Assembly (NCBI GenBank): GCA_964636325.1
Contig: CAZWRV010000039.1
Span: forward strand, 1-54,459
Source of the DNA: CAZWRV01 sp964636325
GTDB lineage: Bacteria > Verrucomicrobiota > Lentisphaeria > Victivallales > GWF2-50-93
Length of the DNA stretch: 54,459 nucleotides
Reading direction: 5' to 3'
In this document: piece by piece, positions 1-8,400 of the stretch
Layout: every line of letters starts with the position of its first letter
How positions within the stretch are numbered: position 1 is the first letter of the stretch
Notes under the pieces: generated by a model
Told to the model about the DNA's origin: nothing
Database searches by the model: none
The model's input: only the letters and a program-made list of their open reading frames with translations
Position numbers and translations under genes: made by a program

Positions 1-137
1 ACGACATTCATGTCGCCACTCGGTCGGAACAAAAAAATCCAATCCCAAATCTCGCTCGTCAAAATGTCAATTTTCACGCTAAATGAGTATAGTCAGACCG
101 GTCAGAGAAGCCCGACAAGTCCGACAACAAATATTTC

Positions 138-1607
138 TTAAATCCTATCTTGATGAGCCACTTTGGTTCTGATTCGCAGGATTTCCGATCCCGCCCCCTT
201 CTTGGATATCCTCTCGACAGGAATCCCCGCCTCGCGGCTTATTATCTCCATAATGCGGCTTGTGCAGAACCCGCCCTGGCAGCGTCCGGTTCCGGCCCTC
301 GCGGAGAACTTTATTCCGTCAAGTGTCACGTGCCCCTTCCTTACCGCAGCCACGACTTCCGCCTCGGTGATGTTTTCGCAGCGGCAGACTATCTTCGAAT
401 ATCGCTTGTCGGCGGCGATCAGCCTTCCAACATGCGCATAGTCCCTTTTTTCGACCGCGGCCCTTATCCGCGGCACCGGTTCCCTGCGGGGGATGAAATC
501 CTTCCTTTCCTCGAGGGACACCCCCTCTTCCGAGAGGATACCTCTTATCATCGCGGCGATTGCGGGCGAGGCGGTAAGCCCCGGCGACTGGATGCCCGCG
601 GCGTTTATGAACCCTTTCAGCGGGGTAGCACCGATTATGAAGTCCCCAGTGTCGGCCGCGGGGCGCAGGCCTACGAACGACGTGATCACGTCGGAGCTCC
701 TGATCGCCGGAACCATCTTTCTTGCGTTCAGGAATACTGTTTCCAGGCCCTGCCGCGTCGTGCTGAAGTCGGTCTTGCTTTCAATCTCTACCGCCGTGGG
801 GCCGACCATCACCGGCCCGTCCACGGTGGGGATTACCAGCATCCCCTTGGAGTTCGGAGAGGGCACCGGGAATATCACCCTCCGGACAAGCCCTCCGACC
901 CTCCGGTCAAGAAGATATTCCTCCCCCTTCCGGGGACAGATCCTGAAGCTTCCCGCCCCTGCGAGATTCGCAACCTCGTCGGCAAAGAGGCCTGCAGCGT
1001 TCACGACGAACCTGGCGCCGGCGACCATGCCGGAATCAGTCTCGACCTCCAGACGTCCGTCCGGCAGGCCGGATATCCGCACGACCTTGCTTTTAGGGAC
1101 GAGGTCGACGCCGTTGGCCGCGGCGTTTTCCATAAGGGCGAAGCAGTATTCGTAGGGGCCGATTATCCCTGCGGTAGGGGCATAGAGCGATCCTTCGATG
1201 TCGGGATTGAGGTTCGGCTCCATCTCCAGCGTCCGTTCACGCCCGAGGAGCTCCATGCCGGCGACCCCGTTCTGAAGCCCCCTGCCGTAATATTTCCTGA
1301 GCAGATGCAGTTCGTCCTCCGAAAAGGCGACCATCAGTTCGCCGCGGCGCTCGAAGGGGAAGCCGAGCTCGTCGGAAAGCCTGTCGAACTCCATGTTGCC
1401 GGCGCATTCCAGCCTGGCCTTCAGCGATCCCGGCAATGTGTGTATGCCTGCATGGATGATGCCGGAATTGGCCTTGCTCGTGCCGAATGAGACTTCCTCC
1501 TCCTTCTCCAGGACGGCGATCTTCAGGCGGTAGCGCGACATCATCCTGGCGACCGATGCGCCGGTGACGCCCGCGCCGATGATGATCAGGTCGTAGTTCC
1601 TGTCCAT
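138..1607 (-). CDS. FAD-dependent oxidoreductase (GlpA/LhgO-like) with C-terminal [2Fe-2S] domain
   Basis: The 489-residue protein opens with a dinucleotide-binding motif (IIIGAGVTGASVAR, residues 8-21), followed by a DAO-type FAD oxidoreductase fold. The stretch FGTSKANSGIIHAGIH is typical of the glycerol-3-phosphate dehydrogenase / 2-hydroxyglutarate oxidase group. The C-terminus is a BFD-like [2Fe-2S] domain with Cys408, Cys410, Cys443 and Cys448 (CxC...CxxxxC), as in GlpA and in multi-subunit dehydrogenases that pass electrons to a partner. The substrate is probably glycerol 3-phosphate or a 2-hydroxyacid, but the sequence does not decide. The ATG lies 1 nt past the stop of the upstream U32 gene, so the two are almost certainly co-transcribed. 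No GlpB or GlpC partner is visible in the window. Confident of the family, not of the substrate. Confidence 0.85.
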   Translation of the reverse strand: MDRNYDLIIIGAGVTGASVARMMSRYRLKIAVLEKEEEVSFGTSKANSGIIHAGIHTLPGSLKARLECAGNMEFDRLSDELGFPFERRGELMVAFSEDELHLLRKYYGRGLQNGVAGMELLGRERTLEMEPNLNPDIEGSLYAPTAGIIGPYEYCFALMENAAANGVDLVPKSKVVRISGLPDGRLEVETDSGMVAGARFVVNAAGLFADEVANLAGAGSFRICPRKGEEYLLDRRVGGLVRRVIFPVPSPNSKGMLVIPTVDGPVMVGPTAVEIESKTDFSTTRQGLETVFLNARKMVPAIRSSDVITSFVGLRPAADTGDFIIGATPLKGFINAAGIQSPGLTASPAIAAMIRGILSEEGVSLEERKDFIPRREPVPRIRAAVEKRDYAHVGRLIAADKRYSKIVCRCENITEAEVVAAVRKGHVTLDGIKFSARAGTGRCQGGFCTSRIMEIISREAGIPVERISKKGAGSEILRIRTKVAHQDRI

Positions 1608-1608
1608 T

Positions 1609-3651
1609 TCACTTAAGCCTTCTGTCGAAGTTGAATCTGTTCCGCGTTTCAGCGCCCAAACCCTTCAGCTCGGCCGGCGGATTTGCGGAAGCGCAGAGAT
1701 CGGCCACCAGATGCACGCACCTGATTCCGGGATCTGAAATTCCGCTTATGTCAAAAGGCTCGGCAGGCCGGAAAACGGATAGCCCGCCCTCCCGTCCAAC
1801 CTTTATCTCGAATCCGCGCGAATCCCGCAGAACCGTCCCTGGCGCGGCGACATCCTCCGGAAGTTCGGCGCGGGAGATCATAAGCGCCGGACGCCCGAAC
1901 ACGTAAACTGACAACGGAACTGAAGTATTCAAGCACAAGTCGCGAATCTGCTCCCTGCCGGCCTCGTATGAAACCGTAACGGATTCGCAGCCTTTCCCTC
2001 TCAGGAACTCCGCGGCGACGGAGTTCAAGACCATCAGCCCCGGTCCGGCTTCCATCCTGGCCCCCTGCCCTTTCGCGATATGCCAGCCGTCCCAGCTGTT
2101 CACTTCCACGGCTAGCCCCTTTTCCCTGCAGCATCCTGCCAACTGCTTCAGGCGCCCCACATCCTCCTCGTAGAACACCGCCGGGAATGCGACGACCGCG
2201 TTCCCAGGCAGGGAATCCAGGAAACCTGCCCCGGCTTCGGTGAGAATCGGCTGGAATGCGGAAAGCTCCTTCACGAAGCGGAGATAATCCACTAAGGAAA
2301 CCCTAATCCTGTCCGGCGGTCCGCCCAAGCATCTTGAATTAGGACTTCCGTCTCCCGGACGGCGCTCCAGAAGATGCCTGACCTCCTTCGGCGGCGAGAC
2401 ATCAATCTTCTCGGGAGCGCACTTCAGAGATCTGTGGACGAACGCCGAAAGCTCGTCAAGCAGTTTGTTCAGCGAGCTTCGGGGAATCAGCGCCTCCCCG
2501 CAATCGTCGGCCCATTGAAGCGATATCCCGGCCTTTTGAAGCTGCCCCCTCGTCCTCGTCTCCGCCTCGGCGGCCGGAACCGCACGCGATGGATTGCGTA
2601 TCACCTTGACTGGCAATGAAACGGAACACGAACGACCTTTGAACTGCATGCTCCATTCGATGCGCCCGCCGGAAGTTTTCACCTCTACGGAGAGGATATC
2701 CGGGGCGCCGGCAGAGCCCGATTCCCGAAGCTGCGGCTGCTGCCCGCCGGACGTCCTGCCGGAAGCCCGCGCCAGCCCCTTCCTGCTCCCTTTGAAATAT
2801 CCGTCGGACATCGTCCTGCCGGTATAATCGCCGAGACTACGGATCATTTCCTCCACCCCATCGGGGGTTTTCCCGCCGATGAGGCCGCGGTATGCCTCCA
2901 CCGCCTTCGCCACCCACCCGGGGCTTTTCAGCCTCCCCTCTATCTTCAGAGCCTTCACTCCGGCGGAGGAAAGCTCCTGCAGGTGCGCATTGAGCGACAG
3001 ATCGTCCATCGACATCCAGCAGCCGGTTTTCTGCGTTCCCTTCACAGTCCAGCGGAACCGGCAGGGGCTTGCGCAGAGGCCGCGGTTCCCGCTTCGGCCG
3101 CCTATCCAGCTTGACAGGAGGCAACGCCCCGAAACGGAAAAGCATAGCGCGCCCTGGACGAAGACCTCCGCTTCGACCCCGGCCGCCGAGGCGCAGGCTC
3201 GTATTTCTTCCAGCGCAAGCTCCCTCGCAAGGACAACGCGGGTGATGCCGAACTCCTTTGCGGCGGCCATGCCCTCGGAAGTCGATATGCCGACCTGGGT
3301 GCTGAAATGGAATTCGATTCCTTCGTAGAACTGGACGAAGGCCAGAAGCGCCGGATCGCGGACCAGCACCGCGTCGACCTTCGACTTCCTGGCAAGCTCC
3401 AGGTAGCGGGCGGCAAGGCCGAGCTCGCGCTCCGCAAGATCTATGTTTAGCGCAAGATAAGCCCTGGCGCCCCGCCCATGTGCGAGTTCCACTGCAAGCG
3501 GAAGTTCGTCCGCCGCGAAATTTTCAGCCCCGCGCCGCGCATTGAGCTCGCGCAGCCCGAAGTAGACCGCGTCCGCGCCCGCCGACAGCGCCGCCTCCAG
3601 GCAGCGCATACCACCGGCAGGAGCAAGAAGTTCAGGCTTGCTCTTCCCCAC
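1609..3651 (-). CDS. U32 family protein, long RlhA (YdcP)-like form
   Basis: The 680-residue protein starts MGKSKPELLAPAGG, typical of U32 proteins. The full U32 signature lies at residues 162-180 (EVFVQGALCFSVSGRCLLS), with Cys170, Cys177, Cys193 and Cys197 available for the cluster known in this family. The length, with a C-terminal extension, matches RlhA/YdcP (about 650 residues), which hydroxylates 23S rRNA C2501, better than the short UbiU/UbiV/YegQ proteins of 300-450 residues. Older annotation calls the family collagenase-like peptidases. The start is GTG, preceded by GGAGGG at Shine-Dalgarno distance. It is the first gene of an operon with the oxidoreductase downstream. The rRNA-modifying role is inferred from family length and signature only. 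Confidence 0.85.
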   Translation of the reverse strand: MGKSKPELLAPAGGMRCLEAALSAGADAVYFGLRELNARRGAENFAADELPLAVELAHGRGARAYLALNIDLAERELGLAARYLELARKSKVDAVLVRDPALLAFVQFYEGIEFHFSTQVGISTSEGMAAAKEFGITRVVLARELALEEIRACASAAGVEAEVFVQGALCFSVSGRCLLSSWIGGRSGNRGLCASPCRFRWTVKGTQKTGCWMSMDDLSLNAHLQELSSAGVKALKIEGRLKSPGWVAKAVEAYRGLIGGKTPDGVEEMIRSLGDYTGRTMSDGYFKGSRKGLARASGRTSGGQQPQLRESGSAGAPDILSVEVKTSGGRIEWSMQFKGRSCSVSLPVKVIRNPSRAVPAAEAETRTRGQLQKAGISLQWADDCGEALIPRSSLNKLLDELSAFVHRSLKCAPEKIDVSPPKEVRHLLERRPGDGSPNSRCLGGPPDRIRVSLVDYLRFVKELSAFQPILTEAGAGFLDSLPGNAVVAFPAVFYEEDVGRLKQLAGCCREKGLAVEVNSWDGWHIAKGQGARMEAGPGLMVLNSVAAEFLRGKGCESVTVSYEAGREQIRDLCLNTSVPLSVYVFGRPALMISRAELPEDVAAPGTVLRDSRGFEIKVGREGGLSVFRPAEPFDISGISDPGIRCVHLVADLCASANPPAELKGLGAETRNRFNFDRRLK

Positions 3652-3670
3652 GAACCCTCCGATTAGACGT

Positions 3671-3710
3671 ATTAAAAGGCAATCCCGACAAATTGGGATT
3701 GCCTTTTAAT
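3671..3710 (-). terminator. Intrinsic bidirectional terminator after the Hsp20 operon
   Basis: A perfect 16-bp stem (ATTAAAAGGCAATCCC at 3671-3686 with its complement at 3695-3710) encloses an 8-nt loop. The A-rich and T-rich stem ends let it act on either strand. It lies about 100 bp past the last Hsp20 gene and just upstream of the U32 start, so it should insulate the two minus-strand operons. Confidence 0.75.
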
Positions 3711-3810
3711 CTAGCCTGTCCTTCCGGACAAACAACATGCAGGAATACTGCCGCCAAAAGCCTGCGGGGCCCGGTCCCCATCCGGCACCCCGCTCTTTGA
3801 AGTTTCGGCC

Positions 3811-4311
3811 TCACGAGCCTATATGGATCTTCTTCGCCTTGGACTTGGCCTGCTCCGTTTTAGGAAGACGGATTTTGAGAACCCCCTTCTTGAACTCCGC
3901 CTTCACCTTCGCGGCGTCGATTCCGGACGGAACTGAAAAGGACCTTTCAAAGAAGCCGTAGCTCCTTTCGGAGACATGTAGCTTCTTCTTGTCCTCGTGC
4001 TCCTCCTTCTTCTCGCCCTTGACAGTGAGGACGTTCTCGTCCAGGGAGACGTCAATGTTCTTCTCGTCGATTCCGGGCAGTTCGGCAGTCACTTCGAACG
4101 CTTCGTCGGTCTCGGCCACGTCGAACTTGGGCGACATTGAGCCGGCAAGCGCACCGAAGCCCTTGGAAGGCATGAGCACGCCGTCGAAGTCGGCGGCAAA
4201 CTTCTCGAATATCTCGTTCATCTCCCTCCGGAGCCTGGAAAAGACGTCGGAATCCTTCCGGGCCGCAAGCTCAGACTTTCCTTTCCTGTGCCATTGAATC
4301 AAGTCCTTCAT
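3811..4311 (-). CDS. Hsp20/alpha-crystallin small heat shock protein (third of three)
   Basis: ATP-independent holdase chaperone of 166 residues. The alpha-crystallin domain occupies roughly residues 65-160: FDVAETDEAFEVTAELPGI, then VDVSLDEN-like strands, the SYGFFERSFSVPSG segment, and the A-x-x-x-N/K-GVL motif seen here as FKKGVLKIRLPK. The longer N-terminal arm (about 60 residues) contains the short helix MNEIFEKFAADFDG. The ATG at 4311 has AGGAGG 8 nt upstream; a GTG at 4320 would overlap that Shine-Dalgarno and is less likely. It is the last gene of a three-gene Hsp20 operon and the most divergent at its N-terminus. It carries KKK-rich and KSKAKK basic patches. Family assignment is secure. 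Confidence 0.93.
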   Translation of the reverse strand: MKDLIQWHRKGKSELAARKDSDVFSRLRREMNEIFEKFAADFDGVLMPSKGFGALAGSMSPKFDVAETDEAFEVTAELPGIDEKNIDVSLDENVLTVKGEKKEEHEDKKKLHVSERSYGFFERSFSVPSGIDAAKVKAEFKKGVLKIRLPKTEQAKSKAKKIHIGS

Positions 4312-4334
4312 AGCTCTCACCTCCTATCAAAGCG

Positions 4335-4742
4335 TCATTCTGTTGCCACTTTAATCTTTTTCGGCTGCGCCTTCGCGCTCTTAGGCAGTGTCACGGAGAG
4401 CACGCCGTTCCTGAGCTTCGCCGCGACCTTCGAACGGTCGATGTCCGCGAGTATCCTGAACGAACGCCTGAAGATTCCGGTGTCGTAGGCCTGGTAGATC
4501 AGGTTGAAGCCGCTCGGCCTCTGCTCGTTCTGCTGCCCCGTCACCGTGAGAAGGTCGTTCTCGATCTGTATGTCGATGCCCTTCTCCGGAACGCCCGGCA
4601 TGTCGAGCATGACTACCACTGACGCGTCGTCCTCGAAGATGTCGGCGTCCGGAATGAACACCGGCACATCGTGCGATATCTCGGCCTGCTGGACCGGCTG
4701 CTCCTGCTTCTGCATCTCCGTATCTGTCGTTTTCTTGACCAT
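4335..4742 (-). CDS. Hsp20/alpha-crystallin small heat shock protein (second of three)
   Basis: A 135-residue small heat shock protein with a short N-terminal arm rich in Gln and Glu (KQEQPVQQAE). The alpha-crystallin domain follows: DASVVVMLDMPGVPEKGIDI, LLTVTGQQ, FRRSFRI, and the closing KLRNGVLSVTLPK motif. The start ATG at 4742 is preceded by AAGGAGGG. It sits 17 nt from the gene before it and 23 nt from the one after, so co-transcription is clear. Short-armed Hsp20 paralogues often co-assemble with longer ones; mixed oligomers with the neighbours are possible but not shown by the sequence. Confidence 0.93.
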   Translation of the reverse strand: MVKKTTDTEMQKQEQPVQQAEISHDVPVFIPDADIFEDDASVVVMLDMPGVPEKGIDIQIENDLLTVTGQQNEQRPSGFNLIYQAYDTGIFRRSFRILADIDRSKVAAKLRNGVLSVTLPKSAKAQPKKIKVATE

Positions 4743-4759
4743 TTTTCGACCCTCCTTAA

Positions 4760-5191
4760 TTATGAGTTGATTGCAATCTTCCTGGGTTTCTGGGATTCGA
4801 TCCTCGGCAGTTCGAGCACAAGGACTCCGTTCGCGAACTTCGCGCAGACCTTATCCGAGTCAACCTCGTAGGGCAGCCTCATGGTCCGCGTGAACTTTCC
4901 GAGTGTCCTCTCCCTGCGGTGGTAAACCGCCTTTTCACCCGCCGGCTCCAGCTTCTTCTCGCCTTCGATGGTAAGCTGGTTGCCCAGCACGCTTACGTTG
5001 AGGTCCTCGGGCGACACCCCTGGCAGCTCTGCCGTGAGCACGAGCTTGTCCTCGTTGCTCCACAGGTTGACCGCCGGGAACTCGTCGGCCCCCTGGGCCG
5101 TCACGTTGAAGAGACGGTTCATCTCGTTCTGGAGCCTCTTAAGTTCCGGCAAGGCCCCCCATTGCGGCGCTCCTAAGTCCAGATACATCAT
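4760..5191 (-). CDS. Hsp20/alpha-crystallin small heat shock protein (first of three)
   Basis: A 143-residue small heat shock protein and the promoter-proximal gene of the trio. The N-terminal helix ELKRLQNEMNRLF is the classic class A Hsp20 start. The domain then reads VLTAELPGVSPEDLNVSV, LTIEGEKK, RERTLGKFTRTMRLP and FANGVLVLELPRIE, ending in a basic tail with KPRKIAI. The ATG at 5191 has AGGAGG 8 nt upstream; a second ATG follows directly. A divergent HPF-sigma gene lies 388 bp away on the other strand, which suggests a stress-response locus. Confidence 0.95.
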   Translation of the reverse strand: MMYLDLGAPQWGALPELKRLQNEMNRLFNVTAQGADEFPAVNLWSNEDKLVLTAELPGVSPEDLNVSVLGNQLTIEGEKKLEPAGEKAVYHRRERTLGKFTRTMRLPYEVDSDKVCAKFANGVLVLELPRIESQKPRKIAINS

Positions 5192-5578
5192 TTTCTCCTC
5201 CTGTTTTTATTTGTTCGTTCCTTAACTCTGCCGGATCAAAGAGCATGGGGCATGCCAGGAAAAGTTTCTTTGTCATAACTAATTAATGATCAAGTATTTA
5301 TGAAATGCCTTCGGCATGGCGCGGCGCTGGCGCACGGACTCGGCGTGTGACACTGTGTCCCTTAGATGGGAACTTTTTTCACATCCGGCGGCATGCGCCG
5401 GGGGAGACATAATCCTGTTTGATGCAACTCATATGTGCCTGATGATAAACTAGATATTGAATGCATATAGACAATTGGCAAGGATTTTGCTTTTAACAAA
5501 ACAGGCAGCGAAATCCGATGAACCTTATGGGTCAGAGTCGCTTCATTGCGAAAAACTAAGGCAGGAGGTGCAAACAAG
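5192..5578. promoter_or_regulatory. Divergent intergenic region between Hsp20 operon and HPF-sigma gene
   Basis: This 387-bp AT-richer gap must hold both divergent promoters. On the minus strand CCCCATGC (5250 to 5243), about 50 nt before the first Hsp20 ATG, matches the sigma-32 minus-10 consensus, but no good CTTGAAA box stands at the right distance. On the plus strand TTGATG, 18 nt and TGATAA near 5420-5450 form a plausible housekeeping promoter. Short hairpins are present (CCGGCG/CGCCGG near 5391-5407; ATGCC/GGCAT near 5305). I see no CIRCE element. Confidence 0.35.
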
Positions 5579-6733
5579 ATGAAGCAGAGCAAAGGTATAA
5601 GTTGGAACATCGTGAATCGAACCGGCGAAGAGTTCGATTCGGTAACGTCCAAGCTCCGCCCAAGGATAGTAATACTGGAGAAATTCCTGAACCAATACCC
5701 GGTGGAGTCGACACATCTGCAGATCATCCTTGATTCGGATCCCAGCGGCAAGACGTTCGACGTGGTGCTCAATCTGCGCATCCCCTCGGACGTGCTGCAT
5801 GTCAGGAAGGAATCCATGAGCCTTGTTGCAGCCTTGGACGACGGACTTAGGACGCTGGTCCGTCATCTGAAACAGCTGAAGAGAAGATACATGCGCGACT
5901 ACTCCTGGAAGAACAACGGCAGGCTTCCCGAGCCCGGAAATACTTGCGGCTTCAACGAGAAGCCCATGCCGGACAAGAAAGGCCCACAGACCGAGAACGA
6001 TTCGGTCATTGAAGTCCTTAAGGAAGATTATGGACGTATGCTGGGCTTCGTCTCCCGCCAAATCCATGAGCATGTTATGTCTGGAGTCATACCCGGCGGG
6101 GTCCTGGATCCGCATGACATCGTCGACAGGGTGGCCGAGGAGGTGTTGCGGCATCCGGGGAGAAAGCCGAGTTCTATGAACTACCACACTTGGTGCTCTT
6201 CTCTAGCGTTCCAGCAGACTCGCAAGGCCATCCGCCGCTATGCGGAAGAGGCGAAGATCATGGTCCCGATAGATCTTGAGCTGCCGCCGGAACCCGCGCC
6301 GGCCGGTGAAGACGACATGGAGCCCGAGGAATTCGCCCTCAACCTGCTGCAGAGCCGCTTGGAACCGGAGGAGTCAAGCTTGGCGGACGTCATCCCCGAT
6401 CCGAAAACCCAATCGCCAGTTGAAAAGGCAGCCAAGAAGGACTTCATGGCATTCATATGGGGCGTCGCGCGGCGCTGGCCCAAGGCAGAACGGGAAATAT
6501 TCCATCTCCATTTCCTCGAAGGCTTGAGCGTCGACGACATAGCGCATACCCTTGCATGCGAACGTTCGGCAGTTGAGGCGAAAGTATCTTGCCTGCGGGC
6601 GAAGCTGCGAACCTTGCTTTCGCAGATCACCGAGCTGCAGAACCTTGTCGAGCCGTCTCCAGGCGAGAAAGAAAACTATGCACGACATCTGAGCAGTCTT
6701 GCCGGCGCGGGAAATACGGTGGGAAAAGGCTGA
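5579..6733 (+). CDS. Fusion of HPF/RaiA-like ribosome-hibernation domain with sigma-70-like factor
   Basis: A 384-residue protein in two parts. Residues 1-108 resemble the S30AE (HPF/YfiA/RaiA) domain: alternating strands (STHLQIILDSD, KTFDVVLNLRIP), then the long helix LVAALDDGLRTLVRHLKQLKRR that marks this family. Residues 130-384 look like a sigma factor. A helical region-2-like part includes DIVDRVAEEVLRHPG, and a region-4-like HTH is AEREIFHLHFLEGLSVDDIAHTLACERSAVEAKVSCLRAKLR. ATG at 5579 is preceded by AGGAGG; an upstream TTG at 5546 would place that Shine-Dalgarno inside the gene. It is divergent from the Hsp20 operon and convergent with dnaJ-like cbpA. One reading is a stress regulator that senses ribosomes. 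Each half is recognisable but divergent, and the coupling is inference. Confidence 0.7.
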   Translation: MKQSKGISWNIVNRTGEEFDSVTSKLRPRIVILEKFLNQYPVESTHLQIILDSDPSGKTFDVVLNLRIPSDVLHVRKESMSLVAALDDGLRTLVRHLKQLKRRYMRDYSWKNNGRLPEPGNTCGFNEKPMPDKKGPQTENDSVIEVLKEDYGRMLGFVSRQIHEHVMSGVIPGGVLDPHDIVDRVAEEVLRHPGRKPSSMNYHTWCSSLAFQQTRKAIRRYAEEAKIMVPIDLELPPEPAPAGEDDMEPEEFALNLLQSRLEPEESSLADVIPDPKTQSPVEKAAKKDFMAFIWGVARRWPKAEREIFHLHFLEGLSVDDIAHTLACERSAVEAKVSCLRAKLRTLLSQITELQNLVEPSPGEKENYARHLSSLAGAGNTVGKG

Positions 6734-6835
6734 CGCGGCAGAATAATTTTCGTCGACTCTGAATATACAATTTCAGACGCCGACCTCGGCAGTCCGGGAG
6801 AAGGCGTCCTCATCGGCAGGGAGCGCACTTGACGG

Positions 6836-6876
6836 GTATGAATTCAGCATGCTACGCCCTTTCGCTGAATTCATAC
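6836..6876. repeat. Inverted repeat, possible bidirectional terminator, member of a dispersed family
   Basis: Perfect 13-bp arms GTATGAATTCAGC (6836-6848) and GCTGAATTCATAC (6864-6876) surround a 15-nt loop. It lies between two convergent genes. The left arm and loop recur at 49132-49159 with 25 of 28 bases identical, so it belongs to an interspersed repeat family. There is no T-run, so terminator function is uncertain. Confidence 0.6.
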
Positions 6877-6934
6877 GCTCAGTCCGATGGACAGCTGAGC
6901 CATGCCCGACAGTATTTGAAATTGGCTTGGGCGT

Positions 6935-7915
6935 TCACCTGGGGCTGAACATCGACCTTGCGGCAAGCTGCTTCCAGAGGCGCTTCTCCTCCTCGCCGGA
7001 CGATGGCGGCACCTGGATTGAGACCTGGACGTAGAGGTCGCCTCTCCTTGCGTTTCCTGCCGGTAGCCCCCGGCCTCGGATCCGGAGCCGGTTTCCCTGC
7101 TGTGTGCCCGGAGGAATCTTCAAGGAGACAGTGCCTTCAAGAGTGGGGATTGAGACGGTCGCCCCCAGGACGGCCTCCCATGGAGCCAGTTCGATGCTGC
7201 CCACGAGGTCCGAGCCGCTGACATTGAATTCCGGATGCTGGGCATAGCGCACCCTCAGATAAAGGTCGCCGGCGCCGCCGCCGGCGGAACCCTCGCCGCC
7301 TTTCCCGCGCAGACGGACGGACTGCCCCTCCCTCACCCCTGCGGGTATCCGCACCTGGTAAGTTTCAGACTCGTCCCTGCCGGTGCGGGGATTTATGCGC
7401 CTGACAGTGATGCTCCGCAAAGTGCCGTTGAGAACTTCCTCAAGAGTTATCAGGATGTCGCCACGGACGTCCTCGCCCCGTTCCGCCTGCGCCCTGCGCC
7501 CCCATGTCCTTGCCCCCTCGCCGGAACCGAAGCCTGAAAAAGGATTCGAACGTCCTCCGAAGAACTGTTCGAAGAAGTCGCTGAAGCCGGTGCCTTCGAA
7601 TTCAAAGTCGAAGTCCTGTGCGCCCGTCCCATGGCCGGCCTGCTGGCGGAAACGGGCGTCGCGCCCGGGCTGCTGCCTGAAGTTCCCGCCGTCCTTCCAA
7701 CTGGCGCCGAGCTGGTCGTATTTCCTCCGGTTCGCAGGATCGCCGAGAACCTCGTATGCCTCGTTGATCTCCTTGAACTTCTCCTCAGCAAGCCGCTTGT
7801 CCGCGGCCACGTCCGGATGATATTTCCGCGCCAGCGACCGGAACGCCCTCTTGATCTCGTCCGAAGAGGCATCCTTCGCCACGCCAAGAGTCTTGTAGTA
7901 GTCCTTGAATTCCAT
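6935..7915 (-). CDS. DnaJ-family co-chaperone of CbpA type (no zinc finger)
   Basis: A 326-residue J-domain protein. The J domain is residues 3-70 (FKDYYKTLGV...) with the catalytic HPD at 33-35, which stimulates DnaK ATPase activity. A Gly/Phe-rich linker (residues 75-140) contains FEGTGFSDFFEQFFGG. Two beta-sandwich substrate-binding domains follow (DILITLEEVLNG..., then GTVSLKIPPGTQQGNRLRIRGRG). The four CxxCxGxG zinc repeats of DnaJ proper are absent, so this is the CbpA/type II form. The start ATG at 7915 is set by the J-domain boundary; a TTG upstream is possible but adds non-family residues. Its place near three Hsp20 genes, with grpE at the far end of the window, fits a chaperone set. 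Confidence 0.93.
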   Translation of the reverse strand: MEFKDYYKTLGVAKDASSDEIKRAFRSLARKYHPDVAADKRLAEEKFKEINEAYEVLGDPANRRKYDQLGASWKDGGNFRQQPGRDARFRQQAGHGTGAQDFDFEFEGTGFSDFFEQFFGGRSNPFSGFGSGEGARTWGRRAQAERGEDVRGDILITLEEVLNGTLRSITVRRINPRTGRDESETYQVRIPAGVREGQSVRLRGKGGEGSAGGGAGDLYLRVRYAQHPEFNVSGSDLVGSIELAPWEAVLGATVSIPTLEGTVSLKIPPGTQQGNRLRIRGRGLPAGNARRGDLYVQVSIQVPPSSGEEEKRLWKQLAARSMFSPR

Positions 7916-8362
7916 GGCAAACACCAGGCTCCGCAATTTCAGATTTCCCGACCCGCTCCTCCGAAACTCGCCTCAAAGTGGCGTAGACATTCTTGTCTGC
8001 GCAATCCGCAGGTAGGCAAATATTCATTGAAAGAGCGTAGTTCACTTAATATTTATGGATTCCCTCGCCGGAGAGTCGCTCCTCTGAAACTCGCCCATCT
8101 TTGTCGCGAACTTTGTCGCGAGCTTTGTCGTCTTCCGGAGGGTTGAGCCGAGCTCAACCGCGGCGGTGCACGGCTCCGCCCTCCATCGAGATTCTGTTCG
8201 ACAAAACTGGCGCCGCCAGTTCGGTAATCCTCCGATAAATTAAACATGATGGCTTGAAAATCAAGAAGCCTTCGCATCTCCAACGCCGTCCCTACGCCGA
8301 AGCGCAATGCGTCAGTTTTAGTCCGCGGCCGGGCCGGGAAATCTGAAATTCGGAAATCCGTC
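7916..8362. repeat. Intergenic region with short direct and tandem repeats
   Basis: No credible gene. It holds a 19-bp direct repeat with one mismatch (CGCTCCTC[C/T]GAAACTCGCC at 7954-7972 and 8077-8095). A run of 12-mers TTTGTCGCGA[A/G]C repeats about 2.5 times at 8100-8132. A phrase near 7980-8000 (GTAGACATTCTTGTCTGCG) contains a palindrome. Such filler fits the intergenic repeats seen elsewhere in the window. Confidence 0.45.
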
Positions 8363-8392
8363 TTGATTGTCGGCGGCGGCATGGCATATTAT
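8363..8392 (+). promoter_or_regulatory. Sigma-70-type promoter of the amidohydrolase gene
   Basis: TTGATT (8363-8368), an 18-bp spacer and TATTAT (8387-8392) form a good promoter ending 8 bp before the ATG at 8401. Transcription would begin at or just before the start codon, so the mRNA is leaderless or nearly so. No Shine-Dalgarno is visible, which agrees. Confidence 0.5.
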
Positions 8393-8400
8393 GCTCATCC

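Noticed and set aside
8100..8132. CRISPR-like repeat array
   Set aside because: The units are 12 bp in direct tandem without spacers, and there are no cas genes in the window.
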